A stretch of 64,000 nt of DNA from positions 14,213,475 through 14,277,474 of the forward strand of contig CM054183.1 of assembly GCA_028829895.1 (NCBI GenBank), written 5' to 3'. This document shows, one piece after another, positions 1 through 10,735 of this stretch (position 1 is the first letter of the stretch; every line of letters begins with the position of its first letter). Position numbers and translations under genes: made by a program. Source of the DNA: Sinotaia quadrata (lineage: Eukaryota; Mollusca; Gastropoda; Architaenioglossa; Viviparidae). The notes beneath the pieces are model-generated. The model saw only the letters and a program-made list of their open reading frames with translations. It made no database searches and was not told the DNA's origin.

Positions 1-2688
1 GTTTCGTATCATGTCAGTGTCACTGTGGCCTTGACTCTGCGAAGTCTGAATTTCAAATCTATCGCTCTTAGCCTTGTCACTGAGCTCACGCAAATGGAGA
101 TTTGCTCTCTTGGTGTTTCGTGCATTTGTAGTTACGTCATTGTGTACACATTGAACGTCTCTAGTTCGCATGCACTCAACGTCTTTTGTCGGAATGGCGT
201 CAGGTCTACTATGGGTCCATTTCGCATCTAGTCTAACGTCATAGGTTCGCAAATGTGCTCTGTCCTGGCTACCAGTCTCTCTGAAGTACCTGAATTGCAA
301 CATTAGCTTCTCCCCTAAATCTGGAGGTTCTGTTCTCCTGATTTTATCATAGACTGAAGTGAAATACCTCATCCCACTAGTTGTTTTCTGTTTTAACCCA
401 TTCACAACTAGGTGTTCGACTGTTATGTCTGTCAATTTGTCTCTCTCCTTGACAACATAAGTCCGTGTCTCTTTTGTGACTCTAGAATTGTCTAACCCTC
501 CACTCGAGTATTTTCTAGTCACTGTGTGGTCAGACTCACTCGCCAGCAAGTCAGATTCCTGCGGTTGTATGAACAAGGGTTCTGTCTTAAACTCCCCAAG
601 AGTTACTGATTGTCTCCCCTGGACCATACCGTTTATTGAACCAACATAGTCTGTCTCCACTGACTCAGTTAATTCAATATGTCCTCTCATCAGGTCGTCA
701 GAATCTATGATGGAAATTCTGTCAGTTTCAGTCACTAACTGGCAGTGAATGTTACCTGTCTCTAATACACTGAATAACATCACTATGTCTACTCTCTGTG
801 TGTCGTAGGCTACACTCCCACTGTTTCCTCTATCATAAATTTCTGCATCTGATGTCAGTAACAGTCCTGATGCCCCACCTACTCTGGTTATCAGTCCGTC
901 ACTCCGGTTTTCATTATCTATCAATCTAGTTCCGTCACTCATTTGTACTGTGTCTTTGATCAATTCGGGATTACACTCCGTACTTATCATCAGTGAACCA
1001 AGGAACATATCAGTTAATGAAACCCCCTCCTCCTTACTTCCACTTGTCTCAGTTTTTGGTACGTACTCATGACATTCCTTTATCTCAACAGGTGAGTCAA
1101 TAAAGGTAGTCCCTGTACCGTGGCTTCTGTCTACGTCACTAATTCCGTTAAGTGATTTATCTGCAGACGGTTCTGCCATGTCTCTGACAACTGCGTGCAT
1201 ACACGTCAGTACACATGCATTGTTATCGTCGACCGTCCCTGTACAGTTTTCGACTATATCTTCTTCCATGTCACGTTTGGAAAAGAACTCTGTCTCAGCT
1301 CTGACAACTGTCATGTCATCTGAAGTAAATGAATTTATCATAGGCACATTGTCTCCGTCTGTAATGCTACCTATGCTGTCATCTGGATCAAATACTTCTG
1401 TTTCCCTGGCTGTCAATGTGTTAGCACTCGAAACCTCGCATAACGCAATAATCTTGTGTTCCAAAATTACGTCATGACTCACGTCAATCATCGGAGATCG
1501 AGATCTACCGATGTCAGTCTTCGTAGCGAGCACATTTTCATGACTCTCTCTTAAACTAACAGTTCGGTCAGTAGACTCAGTGGATGTGTCACTGCCTTTC
1601 AACAATACACAACTGATAGAACCCGTTTCTATCTTCTCATGCATACTTGTCCTGTCAGAAAAATCAGTCACTGTGTTGCTAGAAGTTTCATCACACCTTA
1701 ACGGTACACAACCGATAGAATCTGTCTCTATCTTATCATGCGCATTCAGTCCGTCAAACGAGGTGTCACACGTACACGGCGGTGTATGTGTTTGTCCAAA
1801 TTCTACACGTGTTATTAAGTCCTTAACAACAGTGTCTTTTCTTGTCTCTGTTTCAAGATCAAGCTTTGGTGCGCTAACTGTTTCTGTAAACTGGTTAGCA
1901 AGTTGAACTGTAATGGTTTCGTCAAAACATTTGTTTTTGTTTTCAATCAAACTGTCTAATTCGTCTGCTGTGCTTGGTAGCGCGACTAATTTCTGTGTGT
2001 CAGTCTCCACGCTCGCGGTGTTTGACCTCGGCAAGTCAAAGTTCACGGCCTGACCTTCCTGTCGTAATTTGTCAACAGTACTTTCCCCAGCAATTTTAGA
2101 CTCTGTTTCGATTTCTGTCCACAACCATTCTAATTCTAGACTTTCTTTCCTTTCCATAAGCCTTAGCTTTTCTTTCTTCAACTTTCTAATTTCGAACGTT
2201 AGGTCTCGTATTTCAGCCTCCCCTTCCCCTTTGAATCGGAAATCTTTATCACACAACTGTTTTGCTCGTGAGCTTATTGAAGATCTAATTTCTTCCCTGT
2301 GTTCTATTTCCTTTTCATTGAGTGCTAGCAAGACGAAAATACGTAGCTGTTCACCTCTATATTCTAGTGATATGCCTATCTTCTGTTCGCGTTTTAGAAT
2401 CTCCATGAGCTGTAAGCTCCCCATCCGTTCATCGACCCTTAGATCTATCAAAGTCGTAAGGTGATCATCTTCTATCTCTATCCGTTCCATCGCTAACGCG
2501 CCATCGAGTTTTATTCGTTCTAACTCTTTCGCGTGTTCCTCTCTCCTCTTCTCGCGTTCCTCTTCCCAGTCTAGTTCAGTTCTAACGAAGTTCATTAACT
2601 CGTCTTCCGTTCGGTATCCGATCAAGGAACCTATCTCTCTCAGACTCGCAATAGTCTGTTCGAGATCCGAAGTGTCCGTCTTATTTAT
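1..2688 (-). CDS. Long open frame, Gag-like N-terminus, open at left edge
   Basis: I read the minus strand codon by codon. The frame is closed only by a TAA at 2689-2691 and then stays open for 896 codons to base 1, so the 3' end is outside the window. No ATG lies near the beginning. An ACG at 2677-2679 sits in a strong context (AAG before, G after) and would give a start resembling Gag openings (TDTSDLEQTIASLREIG). The first in-frame ATG is about 40 codons further in. The first ~200 residues are charged and predicted coiled coil, with many Glu, Arg and Lys (for example FVRTELDWEEEREKRREE). This layout is typical of the N-terminus of invertebrate Ty3/gypsy Gag proteins. The remainder is rich in Asp, Ser, Thr and Glu and contains a ~33-residue internal duplication. 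No zinc knuckle, protease or reverse transcriptase is visible. It could be a retroelement gag, a domesticated gag, or a large exon of a host gene. Confidence 0.6.
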   Translation of the reverse strand, partial: MNKTDTSDLEQTIASLREIGSLIGYRTEDELMNFVRTELDWEEEREKRREEHAKELERIKLDGALAMERIEIEDDHLTTLIDLRVDERMGSLQLMEILKREQKIGISLEYRGEQLRIFVLLALNEKEIEHREEIRSSISSRAKQLCDKDFRFKGEGEAEIRDLTFEIRKLKKEKLRLMERKESLELEWLWTEIETESKIAGESTVDKLRQEGQAVNFDLPRSNTASVETDTQKLVALPSTADELDSLIENKNKCFDETITVQLANQFTETVSAPKLDLETETRKDTVVKDLITRVEFGQTHTPPCTCDTSFDGLNAHDKIETDSIGCVPLRCDETSSNTVTDFSDRTSMHEKIETGSISCVLLKGSDTSTESTDRTVSLRESHENVLATKTDIGRSRSPMIDVSHDVILEHKIIALCEVSSANTLTARETEVFDPDDSIGSITDGDNVPMINSFTSDDMTVVRAETEFFSKRDMEEDIVENCTGTVDDNNACVLTCMHAVVRDMAEPSADKSLNGISDVDRSHGTGTTFIDSPVEIKECHEYVPKTETSGSKEEGVSLTDMFLGSLMISTECNPELIKDTVQMSDGTRLIDNENRSDGLITRVGGASGLLLTSDAEIYDRGNSGSVAYDTQRVDIVMLFSVLETGNIHCQLVTETDRISIIDSDDLMRGHIELTESVETDYVGSINGMVQGRQSVTLGEFKTEPLFIQPQESDLLASESDHTVTRKYSSGGLDNSRVTKETRTYVVKERDKLTDITVEHLVVNGLKQKTTSGMRYFTSVYDKIRRTEPPDLGEKLMLQFRYFRETGSQDRAHLRTYDVRLDAKWTHSRPDAIPTKDVECMRTRDVQCVHNDVTTNARNTKRANLHLRELSDKAKSDRFEIQTSQSQGHSDTDMIRN

Positions 2689-2691
2689 TTA

Positions 2692-4640
2692 GCGCGTCTG
2701 GCTACAATAAATATCTCTCGTGATTGTGTATCTAACCGTAGGCGATAAAACTCCGCTTTTATCCCACAATAACTTTTAGGCTACGACCTTACAAAAATTA
2801 TTGAATTTATTCAGAACACCTTCCGAAATAAATTACGCGTTGGTTACACGTTCACCTGCTTGGCTACAATCTGTTGTCTCCAAGGCTTTCGTAATGTCAC
2901 GGCTCCGACCATACAACATTACACATTATACTTAGCACCCTAAATATAATAGTCCGAAGTCTGTTACTACCGGTAACTCTCCTAGCTGGCGGTATAACAC
3001 GTCGACTTCTCACAATGAAATATCCAGTAACACAATACTAAATAAATCATCAATTAGCTAACATAATGCTTAACTACGCTTAAACATATATTAACTAACA
3101 TGCACGCTACTCTGCAAAAGAATACATGCACATGTCACAACAAAAGCAAGATAAATATTTCAACAATCCTGAATCAATAGAATATTGGCAATTCTCAGTT
3201 CGTTCGTTCGTTTCTAGGTTTATGATACGCCCTATGTATAAAAAATGTTACAATTTAATACATATCAATCCCATGACGAGGCCACACTTGTTACGTTTCC
3301 AGTATTTATTTAAAGACCCTGCTTAGGAAATTATAGAACTTTAATTTACTATTTAAATTAATTCTCTCTCGTTTAACCTAAACAGACTGGTTGCTCAAAT
3401 CATCATTCGACTAAATTAAAAATGCATCTTTGTAGTCTAGATCACAGATTTACGAAACTGATAATTTGCGTACATTAGCTAGATTGGAAATCGTTAAAAA
3501 CTCTCTTAGATTCATATGCATTCATTACGTCATTCGTTTAGCTCAGACAGCCCCCATCCAATCCCATTTGGTCTATATGCATACAATTTACTACAAAAAG
3601 AGGTTCTTAACAAAATGAAATAGATTTAATAAGTTTAACAATTAACAGCAACGATTAATTACGACACGACGTCTTAATTCTACACAGCGTTGTTCTCTCA
3701 TTTACCGTCCTGGTTAAAAGTTCTAACGAGAATTTGCTTTTCTGTTGCCAAATAGTCACTTGATTCTGGACCCTAGTAGATATACTTAACTACACTCTTG
3801 GTCGCATGTGGGGTTCAACTGGTTAGAACTGGTCCACATCCTTTGGCTCATCGTCAGTACCGCATAGCATAACAGTCAATGTCCACTCAATTACTGCATC
3901 GCTAATGTACTTGCGACGATCGTTAACCGTAGTTAACACGATGTACTTTTACGTATGGGTCATGAAGACGCCCGAGTCGGTGTACGACTCAAGAAGTACG
4001 AAGGTAGAGAGGAATAACATAAGAAGAACCCGGCTGAAACAAAGGATTTGGGCTCTGTAACTATTTGCGTCTATATTCGCAAAACCCAAGCACATGTTTC
4101 TTTGTTTAAGGTTCTGAGTTTAGAATCTTGACTATCGTGTCGTTTACAATTTAAATATGGTTATATTTAAATATACATTGTGGTCCACGTGTGTGTTACA
4201 TATAACGTTACATGAACGTATGAATTCCCAAATATTTACAGCATTAAAAATTGGAATTCACACAAAGGATTAATTCAAAATGAAGCATGAATGCTTTACA
4301 ATTTTACACGAAAAATTATATGCAAGAACAATTTGAATTACAAAGAAGAATTCACCACGTGCACAGACATACTGGCGGCACTAGTGAATTTAAGATTTAT
4401 ATAAATTAAAGATAAGAAAAAGTTACAATAATTTATATACAATAACTTTTAGATTTGTCCCTTTACATCGAAACACGTGCTTTGGCTAAAATAGCGCTAA
4501 GCTGCACAAAATACATACATCAATTCAATTACAAAATACAATCAATAAATGCAATAGATACTGTAAGAAGTAGACGTGTTATTGTTACCTCTTAAAAGTA
4601 GATTTTACTGCTCTAGCGCGGGTTCATCTTCGACTCTCTT
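2692..4640. other. AT-rich region upstream of the long minus-strand frame
   Basis: No convincing gene is visible. The DNA is AT-rich and largely non-repetitive, with scattered short motifs such as two copies of TGGCTACAAT (2698 and 2859). If the adjacent minus-strand frame belongs to a retroelement, its leader, primer-binding site and LTR should be here. I could not identify paired LTR ends or a primer-binding site with confidence. Confidence 0.4.
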
Positions 4641-4726
4641 ACGACTCTGGTATGGCGGCGGGACGGAGCTAATGTTAAAGCTGCCTTGTGTGTCTGCCGG
4701 TCTGTGAGTGAGTATTTTTGCGCCTT

Positions 4727-5116
4727 ATGATCGTTTTTTATGAAACTGCATTGAACGCATCACGTGACCGTTCACGTGGTATGTTGTTGATCTCGAAGGT
4801 GCTGGACACTGGCCTAAAGTTATGCAACAATCTGACCTTGCTAGAAGCTTCTCTCGATACTGATGTATCACGGGTGAATTTCAACAAAGGTCCGTTCAAA
4901 AATTTAATTTTGAAACGAGCAATTGGGTCACGAGGTCATGACACAGAATTTGTCACAGATCGTCACAGCGTCATGGCACTGAGTCTCGCTACTATTGTCC
5001 AAAATATGAAAGACAAAGGGAAGAGACATCTGTTGCATTTGTGCTCAGTCTATTGCACTGGATCTTACACAGGTGATGAATTAGATAGTCGATGGCGTGC
5101 AAGAAAACAGGCATAA
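4727..5116 (+). CDS. Hypothetical 129-codon open frame
   Basis: An ATG-initiated frame runs from 4727 to a TAA at 5114-5116 in non-repetitive sequence of balanced composition, just downstream of a GC-richer patch (4630-4700) containing ATGGCGGCGGG. The protein would be basic and mixed in composition, with no motif I recognise and no signal peptide or membrane segment. Its length is not far beyond what chance allows. The downstream DNA becomes AT-rich and then enters a minisatellite. It may be a chance frame or a decayed exon. Confidence 0.12.
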   Translation: MIVFYETALNASRDRSRGMLLISKVLDTGLKLCNNLTLLEASLDTDVSRVNFNKGPFKNLILKRAIGSRGHDTEFVTDRHSVMALSLATIVQNMKDKGKRHLLHLCSVYCTGSYTGDELDSRWRARKQA

Positions 5117-5339
5117 TATTAACATACATGTAGCCTAACTCGCTAATATGTATGCTTCGAGGCACACATGATGCAGAGGTTTTATTTATAATGTTGTGTT
5201 TCTTTTTCTGTACTTGCTAAGGGCAGATGTAAAGTTTACATTTGGTAGCGGGTTTTTTTCTTTTTCTCTACTTGTCAGGTGCAGATGAGGTGTTATCGTT
5301 GATAGTGCTTCGTTTCTTTTTCTTTTATGGCTGGGCACA

Positions 5340-5965
5340 GATGTGGAGGTGTTGTGCATAGCTGTGTATTTCTTTCTCGTGCTTGGTGCGTGTTCAGAGG
5401 TGCTCTGTCTAACTGCGTATTTCTTTCTCGTGCTTGGTGCGTGTTCAGAGGTGCTCTGTCTAACTGTGTATTTCTTTCTCTTGCTTGGTGCGTGTTCAGA
5501 GGTGCTCTGTCTGTGTATTTCTTTCTCTTGCTTGGTGCGTGTTCAGAGGTGCTGTGACTTGATGTGTATTTCTTTCTCGTGTTTCGTGCGTGTTCAGAGG
5601 TACTGTGACTTGATGTGTATTTCTTTCTCTTGCTTGGTGCGTGTTCAGAGGTGTTGTGACTTGATGTGTATTTCTTTCTCGTACTTCGTGCGTGTTCAGA
5701 GGTGCTGTGACTTGATGTGTGTTTCTCTTGTTCAGAGGTGCTGTGTCTAGCTGTGTATTGCTTTCTGTGTATTGCTTGGTGTGTGTTCAGAGGTGCTCTC
5801 TCTAACTGTGCATTTCTTTCTCTTTCTTTGGTGCATGTTCAGAGGGTGCTGTGTTTAACCGTGTGCTTCTTTCTCTTGCTTAGTGCATGTTCAGAGGTGC
5901 TGTGTCTAGCTGTGTATTTCTTTCTCTTGCTTGGTGTGTGTTCAGAGATACTGTATGAGGTATAT
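5340..5965. repeat. Minisatellite, ~51-bp unit, about 12 copies
   Basis: The word TGTTCAGAGG recurs at ~51-bp spacing (5391, 5442 and onward), joined by TTTCTTTCTC and GTGCTTGGTGCG segments. The unit is a multiple of three, so all frames show periodic Cys/Leu/Phe-rich pseudo-proteins. These are not genes. Confidence 0.95.
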
Positions 5966-6544
5966 TGTTCTGCAATTTCATTTATAATCCGTCTTTATCG
6001 TCCCGTCCGGTGTTATAACCCACTGCTAAGTCTGGATGTATTTAAAGTTTTCATCCAGAGAGCAGATATTATGCAACAAGGGCTTGTAACCCAGTATGGA
6101 GTCACTGCTGTAAACTAAATCCGAGATGTTTATTTAGGAAATAGATTCACTTTGCTTTTTTAAAGTGGTCAGCATTAAATTAGGAGTTGCCGAACTTTCG
6201 GATTAAAACATATACAAGCAAAGCACAGCTCTTTCTTAGAATGGGTAAATTATCCCTGACAGACTATTGTAATTAAATTTGCCTGTCAAATATTTTGCCT
6301 ACCATTATTGTTCTATACAAAATGTAAGCAAACCAATCATTTCTATTAAAAAAACAAATACAAAATAGGTATCAATATAAGAATAGATGTGGCTGAGAGA
6401 AGAAATTAGATAGATAGATAGATCCATACTATTATACAAATACCTACTTTTGTAGATTGGTAGGTTTTTCATTTGTGTTAGCATTTTTAAAGAAGCGTTC
6501 AAGCGTTGCAAAAGTACAAATTAGAAGTCTAATCAGGGCAAAGT

Positions 6545-6840
6545 AAATTTTGGCCCACCGCGATGCTTTTAATATCTTACAACTCAGTTTAAGTATCTCC
6601 GCCTTTCCGCTCTGCAAACCTCGTTCATGCGTGCCGACACGTTTCATTAAAGGTTGCCAAACATCCTCACTGCTCCCTTTACCTTTGATTCAAAGGCCCA
6701 TAACTCACACGCTCGAGGTGCGATGCACTTGTATTTGGGAGAGTGATGTCGGAATGGCGACATTCCCAGCAGCCAGGCAAGGCGGCAAAATAGTTGTTGA
6801 AACAGAGTCACGGTTGGTGCACGAGCTGACATCAGGGTAG
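6545..6840. other. Balanced-composition unique island with paired TCF-like sites
   Basis: A GC-balanced, non-repetitive island between AT-rich flanks. It contains a perfect 7-bp inverted repeat around one base (CCTTTGA-T-TCAAAGG, 6682-6696) whose arms each match the TCF/LEF core. Open frames exist on both strands (plus 6550-6840, minus 6647-6832), but neither begins with ATG in a good context and neither resembles a known family. It could be a regulatory element or a decayed exon. Confidence 0.3.
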
Positions 6841-7179
6841 GCAGTTTAACGTGTTTTACAGTTTTGAAAAGATCTCAACAAAGTTGAACATGTATGCAAA
6901 TAGTTTTTCTTATTAGTAATGTTTTCTGTGTATAATACTTGGGATTAGATTTTGTTAAATATTTGATAAAGACTGGTCTAACTGAAATAAAGACTGATTT
7001 TGCACAAATTATGATGTAAGGAAATCGGTTTCAAAGTCCTTTTAAAAATATTCTGTAAGATCTGTTTGGTAGCGAACTGTGTGTATGTGATTATCTGTAT
7101 TTGTGGAAAGCAGTATTGAAAACACCATAAACATAATTATGATTGTTTAAATGTATTGTACATTGTCATGTATTTATAT

Positions 7180-7540
7180 GCCCAGTATGCTTTTTCTGTC
7201 TCAGTTTTTCAAACTTGTTCGTCTCTTTCTAGTTTTCTCCCATTCTACTTCTTATTCCGTATCTTTTTTTTCTCCTCTCATAATCTCTTTCTTTCTCTGT
7301 GTCTCACACTATGCCTTTCTTACTCTCTAAGTATATCTTTATCTATATACCTCAATCTCTTTCTGTCTCCGTCTCTCATTTTCTATATTTAAACCCCCGA
7401 TTCTTTCTTGCTCTCTGTCTCGCACTGTGCCTTCCTTTGTCTCTCATTCCTTCTATGTCGCTCTGTGTATATTTTTAGCTGTCTCTGTCTCTCTGTTTTC
7501 GCTTCTCTTTGTCTGTCTCTGTCTTTCCTACTGAACCTTT
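7180..7540. repeat. Pyrimidine-rich low-complexity tract
   Basis: The plus strand is dominated by TCTCTGTCTC-type words with few purines. Open frames here encode only Ser/Leu/Phe-rich low-complexity peptides. Confidence 0.8.
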
Positions 7541-8035
7541 GATTTTTAGTTTGTGACTGTGTATTTTAACTCTGTTTATCTTTCTTTCTCTTATTGCAGT
7601 TTTGACTTTCACTTTGTGACTGTGTATATTAAATCTGTTTATCCTTCTTTCTCTTACTGCATCTTTGACTTTCACTTTGTGACTGTATATTAACTCTGTT
7701 TATCCTTCTTTCTCTTACTGCATCTTTGACTTTCACTTTGTGACTGTGTATATTAACTCTGTTTATCCTTCTTTCTCTTACTGCATCTTTGACTTTCACT
7801 TTGTGACTGTGTGTATATTAACTCTGTTTATCCTTCTTTCTCTTACTGCATCTTTGACTTTCACTTTGTGACTGTATATATTAACTCTGTTTATCCTTCT
7901 TTCTCTTACTGCATCTTTGACTTTCACTTTGTGACTGTGTATTTTAACTCTGTTTATCTTTCTTTCTCTTACTGCATCTTTGACTTTCACTTGTGACTGT
8001 GTATATTAACTCTGTTTATCTTCTCTTTACTGCCT
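7541..8035. repeat. Minisatellite, ~61-63-bp unit, about 7-8 copies
   Basis: TTTGACTTTCACTTTGTGACTG recurs at 7604, 7667, 7728 and onward, with TTAACTCTGTTTATCCTTC between copies. Apparent minus-strand proteins of the KVKDAVRERRINRV type are repeat translations. Confidence 0.95.
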
Positions 8036-8090
8036 CTCGGTCTATCCTTGCGTCTCTTGTTGTCTCTCGTTCTCTCTCTCATTCACTCGT

Positions 8091-8280
8091 GTCTGTATTT
8101 CTTATTTATTTTGACCGTCATTCCTTACCTCCGTTTGATTTTGTCTTGCTCTGTCTGTATTTCTTATTTATTTTGACCGTCATTCCTTACCTCCGTTTGA
8201 TTTTGTCTTGCTCTGTCTGTATTTCTTATTTATTTTGGCCGTCATTCCTTACCTCCGTTTGATTTTGTCTTGCTCTGTCT
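8091..8280. repeat. Minisatellite, 60-bp unit, 3 copies
   Basis: TCTGTATTTCTTATTTATTT recurs at about 8094, 8154 and 8214 with almost no divergence, followed by a CT microsatellite at 8279-8300. Confidence 0.9.
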
Positions 8281-8389
8281 CTCTCTCTCTCTCTCTCTGT
8301 GTCTCTAGCTATTTAAAATTCTTTCAATGTTTGTCTCTCTGTGTGTCTGTCTCTCTCTGCGTGTCTGTCTCTCTCAGCCTGTCTTTCCC

Positions 8390-8835
8390 CTCACATTCAT
8401 CCTCCCGTTCTCATCAAAATCGCATAATGCCACCAAACGTGAGAGTTGTAATACGAAACCATCCGAACCAAAAATCAGAGAAGAATCGGTAAAAGTTCCT
8501 GCCCTGCAAAATCTTACATTGTATAACGTAAGGCACTCAGACCGCGAAATCAACGAAAGCAGACACAAATCGATCGACCCGACATACGTCAGGCTCATCT
8601 GCAATGACAAGTACACGCCTGCGTGTCAAGCCGTGACGTCACTAATCCAGACTGGTCCAACAGGCAAGCATGTAAGTGTTAAAGTACCACTGAAAGACGA
8701 TCTGAAGAGTTGAGCAGATGTATTTTCCATCGGCGCTACACCAACACCCCCAAGGGGACTATTAACCGTTGCGGGGTTGCCCAAAATTGATGTTGCGGCT
8801 GACAGAAAAGTGTGGTCGCGCGACGTAACCAAGTA
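8390..8835 (+). other. Candidate exon or decayed coding segment
   Basis: After the pyrimidine-rich tract (CTCTCTCAG at ~8375 could serve as an acceptor), the sequence turns non-repetitive and GC-balanced. A plus-strand frame is open to a TGA at 8711-8713 and includes a segment reading NVRHSDREINESRHKS. GTAAGT at 8671 and GTAAGA at 8833 are possible donors. A minus-strand frame (8626-8832) is also open. I recognise no family on either strand, so only the change of composition supports coding. Confidence 0.2.
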
Positions 8836-9825
8836 AGAGTTACCTTCTCCTGTTCGCGGTCGTATCCATGCGATAACTGTTTACATACTCAGGGTGGAGC
8901 TGCATTTTACATCACGTGTCCGATAAACATCTCAGTACGCAGCTTGCTCCCTTTAGGCGCAGGGCGAATTCCGTGATTTTTTGTTATTGTTGTTGCCGCC
9001 GCTGAACAGGTCTGGCGATTTCAGTTTTATTGTTGTCCATAAAAAGAAAATTTATGGACAATTAGTTGGATTTTATTTTTACGTCTTCTGTCAAAATCGG
9101 CTTCTTGTCTTTTTTATTGATAACATCCGTTTCGCTTTATGTCTTCTGTAAGTGTGCGCGCTACATTAGTGTGTTGGCTTTCATGTAAAATAAACGCGAT
9201 CAGTTGTGCACGTCATGAAAGGTGACGTCAAATACTGTCTTAGAGAATAAACAAAGGTCAAATGTATTTATTAAGTAAAGGTTGAGTTTTACGCCCATTG
9301 CCTTTTACAATCTCCGTAGAGAACGAGGAAGAAGATGAGCAGGGGATTTACAGAATTGTAAACATTTGGGTGAGTATGATAGGATGAGCCCCCTTCGATG
9401 TGTGATGAATAAACAAATATTTATGTGCTATGTTCGCTGTGTGATAATTAACGAAATACACTTTTTTTTAAAAGTTACCTTCGGTGTGTGACAATTAAAC
9501 AAGTATATATTAAAAAAAAAATCTGTAATACACGAATGAACAGTCTGTTACTATTAGCAAGTGTATTAAGCTGGGGGTCGAGTGGGTGGAGTGGCTGGTA
9601 ATATTTTGGTTTTGTTTTCTGCACGCTTCGTTCAGCTTTTATCTATCGAAGGGAGATAAATGAATCTATTGTTTTAGAAACGCAAACGTTTGATATTTGT
9701 CAAAATTTTGCTATATTGTTTCTTTTTTTATTTTCTTATTTTTCTTATATATAACAGAGCTCTCAGTCTGGCAAACAATACTGTTGGAGATGTATGGGAA
9801 TGGGGAGTTATAATGTAAACATATT
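8836..9825. other. No gene seen
   Basis: AT-rich, mostly unique DNA without open frames of note. It contains short homopolymer runs and a near-palindrome around 9038-9062 (TTGTCCATAAA / TTTATGGACAA), which could form a hairpin. Confidence 0.5.
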
Positions 9826-9829
9826 GAGA

Positions 9830-10075
9830 ACTGAAATGAGTGCAAATCAGTGGTGTTTGAAATGAGTGCAAACCAGTGGCGTTTGAACTGAAATGAGTGC
9901 AAACCAGTGGTGTTTGAACTGAAATTAGTTCAAATCAGTGGTATTTGAAATGCGTACAAACCAGTGGTGTTTGAACTGAAATTAGTACAAACCTGTGGTG
10001 TTTGAACTGAAATGAGTACAAACCAGTGGTGTTTGAACTGAAATGAGTATAAACCAGTGGTGTTTGAATTGAAAA
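9830..10075. repeat. Minisatellite, ~31-36-bp unit, about 8 copies
   Basis: Copies of AAACCAGTGGTGTTTGAACT followed by GAAATGAGT recur with small length changes. Confidence 0.9.
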
Positions 10076-10675
10076 GCGTTAAATGGAACAAAAGCTGGCG
10101 CCATTTGGACGTTCTCACGTCCATTCATCGTGCACGTTTCTTGAACGTTATTTCCCGAAGACTTCTGAAAGCTTTCATTCTTCAGTCATCTAGTTCCATT
10201 GTTACAATCATGTTCAGTGACAACTATCTCCTGTGTAACTTTTTTTCTAAAAAGTAGTCCCTGGGCTGACCAGTATTTATTGAATACTGTCGTTGAGGCA
10301 TTCGACCATTCCTGAAAATGAAGAAATGTCACACCGTTTGTGCTGAAGTAATATTGATAACAGTATAGCCATAACACAGATCATAATAATACATAATAAT
10401 AACATACTGGAATAGAGTACGATACACTGGAATTATATTAAAATACTTTATAATAAATAAAAATACACACATCATTAATCATTCATTGATTGTGTACTAT
10501 TAATTTTTACTGTGTGCACGGATAACAATTCCATATATTTAAAATATATTTTTTCATGACTGTACAAAGTTCCATAATCTTGACTGTTTAAAATCACATA
10601 ACGTAAAGAACTGTACAACGGCTAACGATCCTGAGAAAGTTCCAGAAGCCCAACGAAATGGAAATAGAAGGCATG

Positions 10676-10735
10676 GTAGCAGGAAAGGTAGGACTTGATC
10701 CTATGGATCAAGTGACTGGGGTTCGTTCCCATCAT
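10676..10735. other. tRNA-like or SINE-like segment with 9-bp hairpin
   Basis: ACTTGATCC-TAT-GGATCAAGT (10693-10713) is a perfect 9-bp stem with a three-base loop. It is followed by GGGGTTCGTTCCC, which is close to a tRNA T-arm or Pol III B box, and preceded by TGGTAGCAGGAAAGG, loosely like an A box. No complete cloverleaf with an acceptor stem can be drawn, so a SINE head or coincidence is more likely than a tRNA gene. Confidence 0.2.

Noticed and set aside
1..2464. Plus-strand frames at 25-231, 1178-1477, 1580-1906 and 2069-2464
   Set aside because: Shadows of the 896-codon minus-strand frame.
5340..5965. Regular spacing that might suggest a CRISPR array
   Set aside because: There are no unique spacers between constant repeats; whole units are repeated. 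The genome is eukaryotic.
5327..6118. Several overlapping plus-strand frames with periodic Cys/Leu/Phe-rich protein
   Set aside because: They are translations of a 51-bp minisatellite. The unit is a multiple of three, so frames stay open without selection.
7475..8262. Repeat proteins of the KVKDAVRERR and YINSVYPSFSY types on opposite strands
   Set aside because: Both strands of one ~61-63-bp and one 60-bp tandem repeat. No start, splice or composition signal of a gene.
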